Both the position numbers and the translations under genes were made by a program. 64,000 bases of DNA from Fomes fomentarius (taxonomy: Eukaryota; Basidiomycota; Agaricomycetes; Polyporales; Polyporaceae), in NCBI GenBank assembly GCA_022606135.1, contig JABYQN010000006.1:806001-870000 (forward strand), read 5' to 3'. A model generated the notes under the pieces. It was not told the DNA's origin and ran no database searches. It was given only the letters and a program-made list of their open reading frames with translations. Positions 21,794 to 33,080 of this stretch are shown here, one piece after another (the first letter of the stretch is position 1; each line of letters starts with the position of its first letter).

Positions 21794-24544
21794 ATGCCTC
21801 GGATACGCAAAAGTAAGCGCGTTCTGTCTGCTGTTACGGACGAGAATGGGTGTACTGACGTGAGGGGGGGGGGGTTGACTGGGACAGAGACGAGCAAGCG
21901 GGTGACGCTCAACCGCAGGGAGAGGATCAAGAAGAAGGTGAAGGAGTCGCGGAAGAAGAAGGGCAAGGAGGCGAAGAAGAACCCGCAGTGGAAAAGCAGT
22001 GCGTGCTTGTGTTTCTTTTTTGTGCCGTTGTTGGCGAAGGAGAGAGAGAGAGGGTTGCTGACGGACGGCGGATTTGACAATGTGTGTTGGTGCAGAGCAC
22101 GCGAAGGACCCGGGCATCCCAAACAACTTCCCGTACAAGGATGAGATCCTGGCGGAGGTCGCGGAGCAGCGCAGGCTGGTACGTCATGCCTTCCTGTTTT
22201 CTTCTTCGTCTTGGCTCGGCGGCTTGAATTGGATTGTCTGACCGAGCGTGGTGCGTGGACAGGCTGCAGAGGAGAAGCAGCGCCGGAAGGAAGAGAAGCA
22301 GGCCGCCAAGGCGCAGGGGGATGCAGCGGACGGCTCGAACGCAGGAGAGGAAGAAGATGTCGCCTTCGACGGCGTGAGGGCCCTCGCTCCCCAGCGTGCG
22401 CTCGAAGCCGGACCGGGGGACAGGATGGACGTGGATGCGGACGAGGGAGAGGGAGAGGAAGAGGCAGAAGAGGACGTCCCGGTGCTCATCAACCCCGACC
22501 TGCCGAACCTCAAAGCCGTGCTCGACGCCGCGGATGTGGTGGTGCAGGTGCTGGACGCGCGGGACCCGCTTGCGTCGAGAAGTGCGCATCTAGAGGAGGT
22601 CGTGCAGGGTCTGGGGAAGAGACTTGTGCTGGTGCTCAACAAAGTCGGTGCGTACTTGCCTCCCTTCCCCTCCTCGAATGCTTATATGCTTATATCCGAT
22701 CCGCAACTGCATCATGCACATCATGCTGAAATGCCGTGTGTCTGTCTTTGTGGTCGTGCTGTGTTTCCAGATGCATGCCCGAAGGAGGCAGTCCAGGCGT
22801 GGGCGGCGACGCTGAGGCAGTATTACCCCACATTGCTCTTCAGATCCGCTACGGCGTGTCTGCCGGTCTCTTCGGTGGATGCGGTGAACATCAAGGGCAA
22901 GGGCAAGGGCAAAGAGCGCGAGCGTGCGGACGATGCGTGGGGGCTCGATGCTGTCGTCGCTCTCCTCCGGTCTTGGGCAGAGAATAAGCAGGGCGGTGAC
23001 GCACCTCTCGCCGTCGCGGTCGTGGGCCTGACGAACGTGAGCATCACACACCAATCATCCTCATTTCTAGGGATCTCCGTTGTTCATGAGCTCATCATGT
23101 CTTTCATGGATCTTTTCCAGGTCGGGAAGACGTCGTTCATCAACTCCTTGCTCCGCAAGGCCGTACTGGAGACGTACAGGCTGACGTCCACCCCGTCGGA
23201 CTCTCCGACCACGACGACACATCCCCAGGAAGTCACCGTTGAGCTCGAAGGAGGACAGCAGTTGCGCGTGATCGACACTCCGGGGCTCTCGTGGCACCCC
23301 ACGGACGATGCGTCTCCAGACGACACAGCGCGCATACGGGCCCGTGACATCCTCCTGCGCAATCGGGGACGTATAGAGCGGCTGAAGGACCCTTCGCCAG
23401 TGTGTGAGTGTTCTCATTGTATGCTGGACTCTGACTGCATTCGCTCTTAAATGCAAAGACAACTAAACCAACCCGTCTGTTCCCTCGACAGTGTCCGAGC
23501 TCGTCTCCCGCGCGAGCAGAGAAGACTTGATGCTCGCGTACAACCTGCCCATCTTCACCGACGGAGACGCGAACGCCTTCCTCGCTGGCGTCGCGCGGGC
23601 AAACAACTTCATCAAGAAGGTACGCCCACCCCCCTTCCCCCCCATTGCCGATTCATGTGTGACAAAGGACCGGTGTTGGTGCTGACTATCATTTTCTATA
23701 ACCACAGAAAGGCGACCCGGACCTTGCAGGCGCCGCACGCATGGTCCTCCGAGACTGGAGCAGCGGCAAGCTCGCACGCTTCACCCTCCCTCCCTCATCG
23801 ACATCGTCCTCCCCTTCCTCCCCTTCCTCACACGCCTCCCCTGCAGCAGATCCCGCCCTCGCAGAGATCTACGCGACAAAAGACCCCTCCGTCCTCGCCC
23901 ACCTCCGCGCCCGTAAAGAGCTCCGCAAGGCCGGCGGGCTCGTCAAGCTGCGCCCGGGGGAGGTCGATACGCGCAAACTCGTGCTCGACGCGTCCTTCTT
24001 CCTCTCCTCGGATGACGAGGGCATGGACGGCGACGAGGAGGACGGGGGCGCGGTCGACGACGCGGACGAGGTCGGCCTGCCAGATGGCGAGGAGAGCGAG
24101 GAGAGTTATGCGAGCGACGAGGACGAGGAGGGTGATGAGGAGGAGGGGAGTGATGAGGAGGATGAGGATGAGGATGAGGAAGATGAAGAAGACGAGCTCG
24201 CGTCGCCACCAAAGGGAAAGCGGAAACGCGTGCTAGCCAAGGCCCCCGCGCGACCCGCGAAAAGGGTCGCGTTCGCCGCAGAACCCAGAGGCACGAAGCA
24301 GGCGCGTTCGGCCGCGGGCGCGAAGGGCGCTGCCGCCTCGAAGGCCATGGCGAAAGCGAAAGGGAAGGAGGCGACGAAGGTTACCAAAAAACCTGCGAAG
24401 GCGGCAGTACTAGCCAAGCCACCAAAAGCTGCCGCACCCGCTGCGAAGAAGATCGCGAACGCAGCGTCGTCCAAGAAGAGCGGCGCAAGTGCACCCGCCA
24501 AGGACGGAGAAGTTGCGTACGACTTCAAGCAGTTTTTCCACTGA
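21794..24544 (+). CDS. NUG1: Nucleolar GTPase Nug1 (circularly permuted)
   Basis: Eight exons (21794-21812, 21888-21998, 22096-22178, 22263-22647, 22771-23036, 23121-23403, 23492-23619, 23708-24544) give 703 residues. The N-terminus is highly basic (RRERIKKKVKESRKKKGK) and contains the family phrase KDPGIPNNFPYK. The G motifs are in permuted order: G4 NKVD at 197-200, G1 GLTNVGKTS at 285-293, then G3 DTPGL at 340-344. That order defines the YlqF/YawG class, which includes Nug1, Nog2 and nucleostemin. Nug1 works in the nucleolus in maturation and export of pre-60S ribosomal particles. The C-terminal third is an acidic Asp/Glu-rich stretch followed by a Lys/Ala-rich tail with the nuclear signal KRKRV. 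Compared with yeast Nug1 (520 residues) the extra length is in the acidic insert at about 75-145 and in this tail. Intron 1 contains an 11-G run close to its acceptor. Exons 4-5 read NKV|D across the junction, which supports the splice. Confidence 0.93.
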
Positions 24545-25049
24545 TCGGGACACCAGGGACACTGTACCTGACCTAATATGATGTATCTCTCATCGCACTA
24601 CGTGTTGCACTCTACGCATTGTACGTTCCGTTGTTTGTACGGAGTACTTCTTCCGCGCTATCATGGCGAATCATCATGCATCGTGCATCTGCACCATGTA
24701 TTGTCGTCGAAATGCATGAGGAGCGTGAATGTGAAAGTCAGGAAGGGAGGGAGGGAGAGATGTCAACAACACAATACAACTAGGATAAATGATACAACTG
24801 CACAAGTTACGTTTGTGTCAATGTACGACGTGAACCTTACTCACTACTACCCTGCAAGATGGAACTAGTAGAAGCCGAAGATCTGACTCTATAGTATGGT
24901 ATACAAAAAAAAGCATCGCATTCTTCTTCTTCAAGTCCACGGAATCATAATCATAGTGGTGCGCACCACGGTACCGCACGCACGCAAGCGCACCATTCCT
25001 CAAGTGTCCATTCGTCCCTCCTCTCCCCTCATCCTTCTAGAGCCCCGAT
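24545..25049. other. Convergent 3' intergenic region
   Basis: 505 bp between two convergent genes. It contains no supported open frame. An AATATG stretch near 24574, a GATAAATGATAC run near 24783 and an A-run near 24905 probably belong to the two 3' UTRs. Confidence 0.4.
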
Positions 25050-28000
25050 TTACCCGACTATCCGCACGGCACACGTCCCGCCCTCCGCGAGCACGCCCTG
25101 CGGCCCAGCAACTCCCCGTCTAAACACCTCCGGGGCCCTCTCGAACGGCACGATCCTTCCCTCTTCACCCTCGCCCTCACTCGCTCCAGCGACGCCCGGG
25201 GGCCGCAGCCACCCCGCCTCGGCCATCCGCATCACCGCCGCGAGCGAATCGCGCACGTCCTCGCCCTCATAGTCCACGTCGGCCGCGACGCTGACCCACG
25301 CGTACCCGACCACGCGCTTCTCGCGCCTGTTCGGGCCCTTGGTGAGGACGGCGTGCTGGCCGTGGGCCTTGGCCGGGCTGCTGTTCGAGGACGACATGGA
25401 GCGCTTGAGCGAGCGCAGGCCCGAGCGGAGGTTGTCGTGTGCGGTCGGGATCGCGCGGTGTGGCATGTCCCCGACGAGCGTCGTAAACTGTGCTTGGGAG
25501 ATGGTGGTCTTGCTCCTCTTGCTCGGCTTCTGCGCTTCCTCTGGGATCGTCGGCGCCGCAGGGTCCCTGCTGAGGTCGATTGACCCATTCCTCGACGCGA
25601 GGGACGCAGACGATCTTGACGCAGCCACAGTCCAGTCCATAGTGAGCAGTCGTTGTGACGCCTCCCAGATAGGCACGCCCCCAACCGTATCGAGGACCAT
25701 ATCGAACGACTGGCCGTCGTCTGCAAGCTGATGGAGGACGTCGAGCGGATCCCCCACACAGATGTCCTCGACACCCCATGCTCGTAACCTTGCCTCGAGA
25801 CGCACACGCCTGCTCACGGTGACCTTCTGTCCCTCCTTTGCCTTGCCCTTGTCTTTCGTCGGGGAGCCGCGCACGACGTCAATGGACAGCTTGCGTGTGT
25901 TGGACGACTCGGACGGTTCGACCATCGCGGACTCGGGGACCTGCACAGCGATACGCACGCCCCGCCGGCCGAGCATCTGCACTGCGAGTGCGCCAGCGCC
26001 GTCATGCGCGTGCAGGATCAGAGCGCGGACTTCTGGTCTACTTCCCGAACTGGGAGGCTTGCTGCCTAGTGGCGGCGCCAGCACATCTGCGAACGACCGT
26101 ATAGCGCGATGTGCGGGTACTCCACAGAGTGGCAAGAGTGCGAGCTCCTCGATGGACAGCGCTACTGGCGCGAGGGGTGAGGAAGAGTAAGGTTGGCCAT
26201 GACCGTTCACCGGCAACGATTGACTGCGTATATGCGTCCGTCGGCGGGGCGGAAACAGCGACGCGTTCCGTGACCGGGGCTGAGGTGCTCGATGGACGCG
26301 ATGGCGCTCCACAAGGATGAACTCGGCGAGTGCGCCGCACTGCGAGCAAAACAATCAGCTCAATCAGCTCAAAAACCTCGCCGCAGAAACGAAGATGCAT
26401 TGCTATGCCATAGCGGCACGCTGAAGAAATCAAGTACAGATCGAAATAACGTACCTTCTTCACATCCAGCAGCCCGACGACCCACTCGCCTCGCCGGCAT
26501 ACCTCTTCCCGCACCGCCCATCCACACTCGATGACCTTTCCCACAAAACTCCGGCCAGGAATGAATCCCGCCTTCCCGCCACCGATCCCTTTCCCACCGC
26601 CTCCTCCGCTCGTACCCATGCCCGACTTCTCGTGTACGATGAGGGAGTCGAGCGTCTCCAAGCCCACCGCATGCACCTGCACGAGCACATGCGATTCCGG
26701 GACGTACGAGGGGGGAGCGACGTGAGCGGTAAACGCCACGGGGAGGGGTAGGCTGCCCTGTAAGTGTGTAGGGGTGGCGCTTTCGCGTTTTTTTGACTTG
26801 AGACTGAGTGTGAACGAACGGCCCAACGAGAATGAGAACGAGTTCTTCCGCCGCTTCACTGGGATATCGGCTGGCGCGGTGCCATTAGAGACCGTGGCGG
26901 CTACACCACGGATTACCTCGATGGTGACCATGCTGCTCTGCGCGACGCCTGCGCGGACGAGGTCGACACGCCCCTCAGCAGTCGCTTTGCCCTTTGCATT
27001 TGAGTAGCCAGCATGTGGGAGGGTCAATCCGGAGTAGCCATTCGTTGCGGGTGCCGTGGATGACGATTGCGTTGGATTTGGGAGAACATGGGTTGGTAGG
27101 TGCGCATCAGACGACTCGCCTGGACGGAACAGTGGGGAAGCTGTCGGGAGGGATCGCCGTTGACCTCGCGCATACTTCTGTAGACGGGCGTCGGGCGTGC
27201 TTTCGGAATGTGTCGATTCGGATGGCGTGTTCTCTTCCTGCACGTCCGGCTGAGCTGGAAGCGCAGCACCTTTCCCCAGCGGTGAAGATGGAAGGGAATG
27301 AGGTGGTGTCTCAGGGATGGGGGTGGTCGAACGACTCGGTTCTGTGCTGCTAACACCAGTACTACACTCTTCGCTCTCGTCTTCCTCCCACAGGGCCGAC
27401 ATGCGACCGCGTGAATGGCGGGAACGTTTGCTCCGACGATCTCCTTTGTCTCGAGGATGACCTGGCCTACGTCCAGAGGAAGGTGGATCAGTCGGTGGGA
27501 CACTGATCTGGAAATCCGGAGGCAAAGTGCGTGAATGTTGTTTCGTGGACGACGCAGCTGGCATTTTCGGGGGAGCCAGCCATCGAACATCCTTGGCCCA
27601 ATCCTCATCTGTGTATGTGAGTTTACTTGCCTCCTCTATGGCCTCTTTGCGGCGGGAGGAGTTCCCTGAACGTGCAGAAGAGGATGATGACACAGCGGAT
27701 TTGGCACCGGCTGACAAGGTGCGTGGGCGTGAGCTAGAGGCAATGGTGATAGTCTCGACGGAAGCTGTAGGATGCTTGCTCCCCCGATCTGAAGTGGCAG
27801 TGGTGGTGGGTCTTGTGGAAGACGCCTGCGAGGGTGCAGAGAAGATGTCATCGCCGCCGCCGCTTGTGGAAGACGCTACAGAGGATATCGAAGTATCCGA
27901 GGGCGTTCGCGAGACAGAGGACGTGTCGTCATCGCGGGGAATAGGCGCTAAAGCGGACTTAGAACGATGAGGGAGGAGTGCAGAAACAAGAGCTTGGGGC

Positions 28001-28831
28001 TGGAGCATGACTGTGGATACTTTAGATGTGCGGGGGGAGGAGACGACGGAAGAGCGGGGGGTGTAGAAGATGTCTGTGCCGTCGTCGTCGTCGGTGCTGT
28101 CCTCCGCGTCTCCGTCGTTGCCTTTGCTGGACGGCTCCCTGCTTGAACGCGATTGGCGGGCGGATGTAGTCAGGGAAGAGCTGCGTGTGTGGGGCTCGGT
28201 GTTTTCAGCATGCCTGAAGGAGACGAAGGAGGAGGAGGATGGGATGGAGTGGATAAGGGTGCGCTTGTGCTACCAGGCATAATAATTCCGCCGTGCCGCG
28301 AGAAAATGACCGAGATAAGCAGGGATGTCCAAGAATAGCAAGGTGACAGCGCAGCAAATTGACGGTACTCACCGCAGACGTCCTTCGCGATTGAGAGGAA
28401 CCTATGGCTGATGCATCTGAGGAGGCACGGGACTGGGAGGATGGGCGTCGTAGGGAGCGATCCAGCGTTGCGGACGACGTCAGATGGGCCTCGCTGTCCG
28501 AGTTGCCGGGGGTGGAACTGTCGAGCCCAGAATCATCATACTGGCCTGGTATGACCCGCGTGGCGTGGGCTATCCTGAAGAGCTCGTTGCGGGTGGAGTG
28601 GTAGTCGCGGTCTGCGGGATGTTGGTAGGACTGGGAGGGGCGATTGAGGATGGACTGGAGCAGGGTTGGCTTGGGCATCGGACGAGATGGCGAGGGCGAG
28701 TGTGACGGGGCGTGTATATGTACACGCCGTGCACGCTCTTCAGAAGGCAGACCGAGCCATGCGCTGCCAGTGCCACGCCCTCGGACGCCCTTACCCGAGG
28801 CTCCTCCGGCCTGGCTGACACAGGCGCCCAT
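25050..28831 (-). CDS. Large MDR/quinone-reductase-like protein, MGACVS N-terminus
   Basis: Three exons on the minus strand (28831-28373, 28269-26455, 26339-25050) give 1,187 residues. The last 550 or so resemble the medium-chain dehydrogenase/reductase (quinone oxidoreductase) fold. There is a GroES-like part (HVLVQVHAVGLETLDSLIV, then GFIPGRSFVGKVIECG) and ALAEFILVERHRV. A nucleotide-binding part follows (VRALILHAHDGAGALAVQML, later DMVLDTVGG). The end has FERAPEVFRRG and a GGTCAVRIV strand. The dinucleotide loop has AHDGAGALAV in place of a classical GxxGxxG, and Ser/Arg-rich inserts interrupt the domain, so catalysis is doubtful. The first 600 residues are Ser/Thr/Pro-rich and probably disordered. 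The protein starts MGACVS, a textbook site for N-myristoylation plus palmitoylation, suggesting membrane tethering. Yeast Ast1/Ast2 are also membrane-associated MDR-like proteins, but I cannot claim orthology. The start is the first ATG after a non-ATG open stretch. Confidence 0.85.
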
Positions 28832-29580
28832 ATTCCCGTTATTCAACGCCGCTCAGTTTGGTAATTGACGTCATCATCTCATTGCTCGTGGGCTGCACGC
28901 CGCTGTAGGAAAGCCTGCCATGACTTTCTTGAGGGCATATATGCGCTCTGGAATATATTCTGTAGCTCGGGACATGGGAGCCTGGGGGGCGACCGCACAC
29001 GCACCCATGAACCTAATGCCTATAGTACGCGCTTCTGTCCACAACCGGTAATAAATGTGCCCCTGTCAACCCCATGCCACTAAAGCTGCCGATCCTAATT
29101 GACACGTCTATTCCATATCAATACAAAGTGACACAAAGTTGCTCAACCTCATGCACAGAAGCAGCGGCACAACGAGACGGACAATGGACAGGGCCACGAC
29201 CCTCGACGAATTTGAACCAGTGCTTCGTAGAACACTACACTATGTCGACTCGCTATACGCTGGCAGCAAGCTATTCTATTGTCCCCCAGAGATTCAGCAG
29301 TCTTCCTCCTCAAACACGACGCATACAAGAACATCAAACTGCCTGTACTAACTCCCGGCCGTCCATACGCTCCCTTTCCTGCACTGGTGTTGGCATTGGA
29401 TGCGACGGTGACGGTCTGCGATGATGGGCAGCAATAAGTAACCGCGACCCTTCGAACAACTCCAGTTGGCCACATACAGCAGGAGTACCGGCTCCTGCCT
29501 CTCCGAGTCGTTCTGATGGCCAATGTTATGACCAAGGTTGCTCATTCAAGCGCGTCGACGGCGACTACTTACGTCACAAG
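28832..29580. other. Intergenic region, no supported gene
   Basis: About 0.75 kb with the promoter of the MDR-like gene (leftward) and sequence downstream of the TM-family cluster. The open minus-strand frame near 29149-29535 has no family motif. Confidence 0.35.
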
Positions 29581-29599
29581 TAACTGAGGAAGCTTGCGC

Positions 29600-29690
29600 G
29601 ATCGAATGCCATGGCAGCGGCAGCGACAACCGTACCATTGACCACTGCCCCCACGATGGAGCCGACAACGTTGCTTGTAAGTTTTATCCT
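29600..29690 (-). pseudogene. TM-family relic (Gly-zipper segment only)
   Basis: On the minus strand a stretch reads NVVGSIVGAVVNGTVVAAAA (about 29680-29620), clearly related to the NNVGAIVGGVVGGVLG transmembrane start of the other family members. A Ser/Thr-rich stretch with STSEAKTTSIERTSTT lies just upstream on the same strand (about 29780-29730), though in another frame. I see no signal peptide, Cys-rich part or cytosolic motif, so this is probably a decayed copy immediately downstream of copy A. Confidence 0.45.
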
Positions 29691-29907
29691 AGTTGTTGAG
29701 CTACTGGCGATGCTGTCAGCACGAAGTCCTCAACATAACCGTCGTACTCGTCCTTTCGATGCTGGTCGTCTTTGCCTCAGACGTCGAGGTACTTATTGCC
29801 TTGTGCACCGCGTAATAATACAGCAAAGCATCTTTACACTTCGTCCCAACCTCATTGTAAGCCGGCGGAGCGATGGCCTCGTACACATACACAGCCTTGC
29901 CAGTCCT

Positions 29908-30814
29908 CTACACGCCTACCCAACCGCCTTGTCCTGAGCCTGAGGACGAGCCTGCAGGCGCGTTTGCGAGAGCCGCGTTGGGTCCGTAAACCGTGCTATG
30001 CGCGGCAGGGCTACCCGGAGGTGTCGCAACCTCAAGACCGAGTGTGACGAGTCCGAGTGTCAGCCAGTGCCGCAAGATGCCAAAGGCGATAACAACCGCT
30101 CCTGTGTTTCCACCAATGACCCCGCCTACGATCAGTCCAATATTGCTCGACTTCTTCTCGTTGCCAGATCCGGTGCTTTCATCGCCCCCATCCTCGCTTC
30201 CGGGCGCTGGAGTGCCGCTCGAGTTGGGTGCACCCGACGTCGAGCTCGCCGATGCAGTCTTATCTGGCAGACCTGAATATAGAACATCAGTTTGTGGGCG
30301 GACGAAGCTTGTAAGCAATGGCTTAGTTTGCCCGGCCGTAGCCTTCGCTGTCTCGGTATTCCAAGTGCTGTTCACCTAACACACGACAGGGTAGATTCAA
30401 TGGATAGTACCCACCTTGACATCTTGGTACGCCCATGCCGGAACAGATGTTCCCCCAGGGATGTTCTCAGGACAACTGGAAAATGGTAAAAGACATATGA
30501 GTGACGCAGACGCAGCGGAACCCAAGCTCAAACCCCCTTACTCAGCGATGGTGGGATCAGTACATTTGGCAGAAAATACGGGCCACCTATTCAAAGAGAT
30601 AGGAGAGTATGTACGTTAACCATGGTGCATGAAGAAAGAGTAGATTTTTCGTACGACTGACAGTTTGACATGGGATATTCGCGTATGCAAGCCCCTTTGA
30701 GAAGCTCGGATCGCTGTATGCCAGCGCCATTTTATGGTAGTAGTGCCTACACATATCCGCGGCGACAATGCAGGACGCTGGCATACAGAGGACGTATACG
30801 AAGAGTACTCTCAT
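29908..30814 (-). CDS. TM-family membrane protein, copy A (5' end unresolved)
   Basis: Three exons are well supported on the minus strand: 30586-30542, 30475-30415 and 30375-29908. The first two are 45 and 61 nt, exactly as in copies C and D, and carry the shared WPVFSAKCT and CPENIPGGTSVPAWAYQDVK blocks. The last exon fuses two exons of the other copies. The region between VNSTWNTETAKATA and GLPDKTAS is read through, because the expected GT donor is absent and the 63-nt former intron is open. It then carries a Ser/Gly stalk, the Gly-zipper helix start SSNIGLIVGGVIGG and a hydrophobic stretch, and stops at 29908 without the DP-D-P-R-TFP motif of its relatives. An ATG at 30814 opens a signal-peptide-like stretch (MRVLFVYVLCMPASCIVA), but I could not connect it in phase to the rest. 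Function unknown; it may be expressed with an altered tail or be decaying. Confidence 0.5.
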
Positions 30815-32351
30815 GTAAACGTACGACCCCGCAAGGAAGCGGTCATTGTATGCAATGATTCACGTTCTGGAAGAGATATCGAAGAGCGTCAGTCCCGGGC
30901 TCCAAGGTGATAGAGGCGTCTATAACTCACCACAGCTGAGGGCATGCACTTTGAGCATGCAGTGTGCACAGTCTGAGCGCGCACATATATACACGTAACA
31001 CAGAGTTGCGAGCAAGGAACGGATGTCTGGCACGATGCTCCCTCGTCGGGAGGATCAGCTTTTCCCACTTGCAAAATGGTACACGATTCCATTTCGAAGT
31101 CCCATGTTGAACTGTTCCGAAGTTGAATGTGAAGAGTATCGATGTTCATTCGTCAGGATACAGCTCCGATATCGCCAAATACTCATTCGGTGCATGCGCG
31201 ATTATCTGTGAGGCGGACTGTCGTGCAGAGAGTCAGTTGACGATGGCTTGACATACGGGTGAGGATCGCTTGCCCTACTCCAAGTTGAAGGCTCTTCATC
31301 TTCCAACAAGTTCGCACAATTCGGTATATCCCTCTCGCCGGCATCTCTTGAACATGTCACTCCTTTGCAGATTGATGAGTTTGCAAGGTCAAATGTTCAA
31401 CTTGAAGTTCGAGTTGGAGACTCCTTGATGGAGACAAGTGTCACTGTCACTGTATCAGAGAGGTCGGCGCTTGTGAGCACGCGCTTGGGCAAAACGGTTC
31501 ACGACCGGGAATGTTCGAGGATCACCAGAATGAACAAACGGTTTGAGTGGCCCTTTGCAGTACATCATAACAAGCGATGAACACAAGTTCGAACGAAGTA
31601 GGTATAACGGTATGTAGCTCTCACACGCATTGAGGTCAATCAGGGAGTTGACTATATAGCATTATTCCCGTATCATCGCCGCTGATTTTATTTTCACATA
31701 TGTGCTCGCCTGTTCCATTTGCCAATTTAAAGAACAAGCTGTCAGAATCTGACGGAATCCCAGTCAAGTTAGCTTTCAGGCCAAATTATATTTGAATGCT
31801 ACCTCGCCGCGTCGTGATGTGGAGAGAGACCCACGGAGGAATGCCCAGAGTCCAATGTATAACTGCGCAAGCAAGCTCTAATTGTGGTTGACTTAGATAG
31901 CGACACAACTGGAATCTCAGAACAGCAATACACCCATAGATTTCGCGTGCATTCCGCCCAAGAGACTCAAAACAAACAGGAACAACATCAGTAGATGTAA
32001 CAAGTCATCAAATTTACTTTACACGCAAGACAGGAAATATAGGCTACAAGATGTATGTGCATAGAAAGGAAAGCAACGAGTGGGTATACAACTAGATGTA
32101 AGATAGCGCCAACGGTCAAGATGCAAGACAGCAATATGTAGATAGCAGCAAATACAAGACAGATCGGAAGATTTTTTGGCGAAGGGACGGAGCAGGATGA
32201 TCATGCGAACAAGAAATTGAAGGCAGCGCAGCATTGCCCGTACATACGGACGAGTGAGCGGCCGCTTTTGTGTCTCCAGTGGACAGAGGTCCACCGTGCG
32301 CGATCGCCACGTGAGTTGTTTCGCATGGCTCACGCGTCATGTTCAACGCAG
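30815..32351. other. Intergenic region, no supported gene
   Basis: About 1.5 kb upstream of TM copy A and downstream of S-family copy 1. It contains the leader of copy A and A/T-rich sequence around 31650-32000. Short open frames (for example 31365-31580, plus) have no motif. Confidence 0.35.
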
Positions 32352-33080
32352 TCACTTGGCCTCCCTGTCGCTGAGGTACTGTGCGACGGCCAGCAGGGCA
32401 AGAACCTTGCGGCGGCCTCTGAACATCATCCTCTGGAGTGCAACACGCAAGTCAAGTTTCGCAGGTGCATGGATGGAGGAAGAAATGGCGGGCTTACGAC
32501 GAATGCCCTGACAAGCCTATCCGTGGCGGACGCGTTCACCGTCGCGTCGCGCTGCACCTGAGCTTGAGTTTGCTCGTATTGCTGGGCGTAGTCGTTGATT
32601 GGCAGTGGGGACTCCAGAAGTGGGGAATCCAGTTCAAATTCCGAGATGTCGCCATCCGCAACGTCAAAGCGCACGGTCATAGGTTGCTGAGGTTGCGACG
32701 CGTCAGGAATAGTGGAAAGAATGGTAGACAAAGTTGACGAGGTATGCAGTGGGGAAGGATGATGATTGGAGTTGTAGAAGACTCACTAGACGAACTCCTT
32801 CGGGCTCTTCAAGAAAGTGCTCGGCTCCTCCTGTCCCACCGTTCGAGTACTGTATGGACGCGGATCGTTGGCTTTCATCAGTCGATAGAGAAGAGCGACG
32901 CGTGAGAGCACGAACCATGCAGGGATCCTCGTCACGGCTTGCGCGACCGGCCATGGTATACGGATGATAGCGGTGAGTGTAGGAGCGGTAAGAGGGAAGG
33001 CGAGATGGGTCGCGGGCGAGTAACCCAGACTTGGTCATGACAAGGGAGAACGAAGGATAGATTGGGTTAACACGTTGCAT
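32352..33080 (-). CDS. Orphan small protein family S, copy 1
   Basis: Three exons on the minus strand (33080-32787, 32686-32498, 32432-32352) give 187 residues. I do not recognise a named domain. Two other copies in this window (54742-55485 and 62957-63620) define the conserved parts. The first is an N-terminal box, YPSFSLVMTKSG..ARDPSRLP.YRSYTHRYHPYT. The second is a central acidic stretch around DGDISEFELD. The third is a C-terminal amphipathic basic segment, MMFRGRRKVLALLAVAQYL, encoded alone in an 81-nt last exon. Intron positions and phases match copy 2, including a shared CTGACGCGT branch region and CAG|CA acceptor in intron 1. No signal peptide or membrane segment is seen. The start is the ATG that puts the shared box at residue 8, as in the other copies. 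It lies between TM-family copies A and B on the same strand. Confidence 0.78.

Noticed and set aside
24106..24528. A long Ser/Ala-rich minus-strand frame inside NUG1.
   Set aside because: It is the shadow of the Asp/Glu and Lys/Ala repeats of the Nug1 C-terminus.
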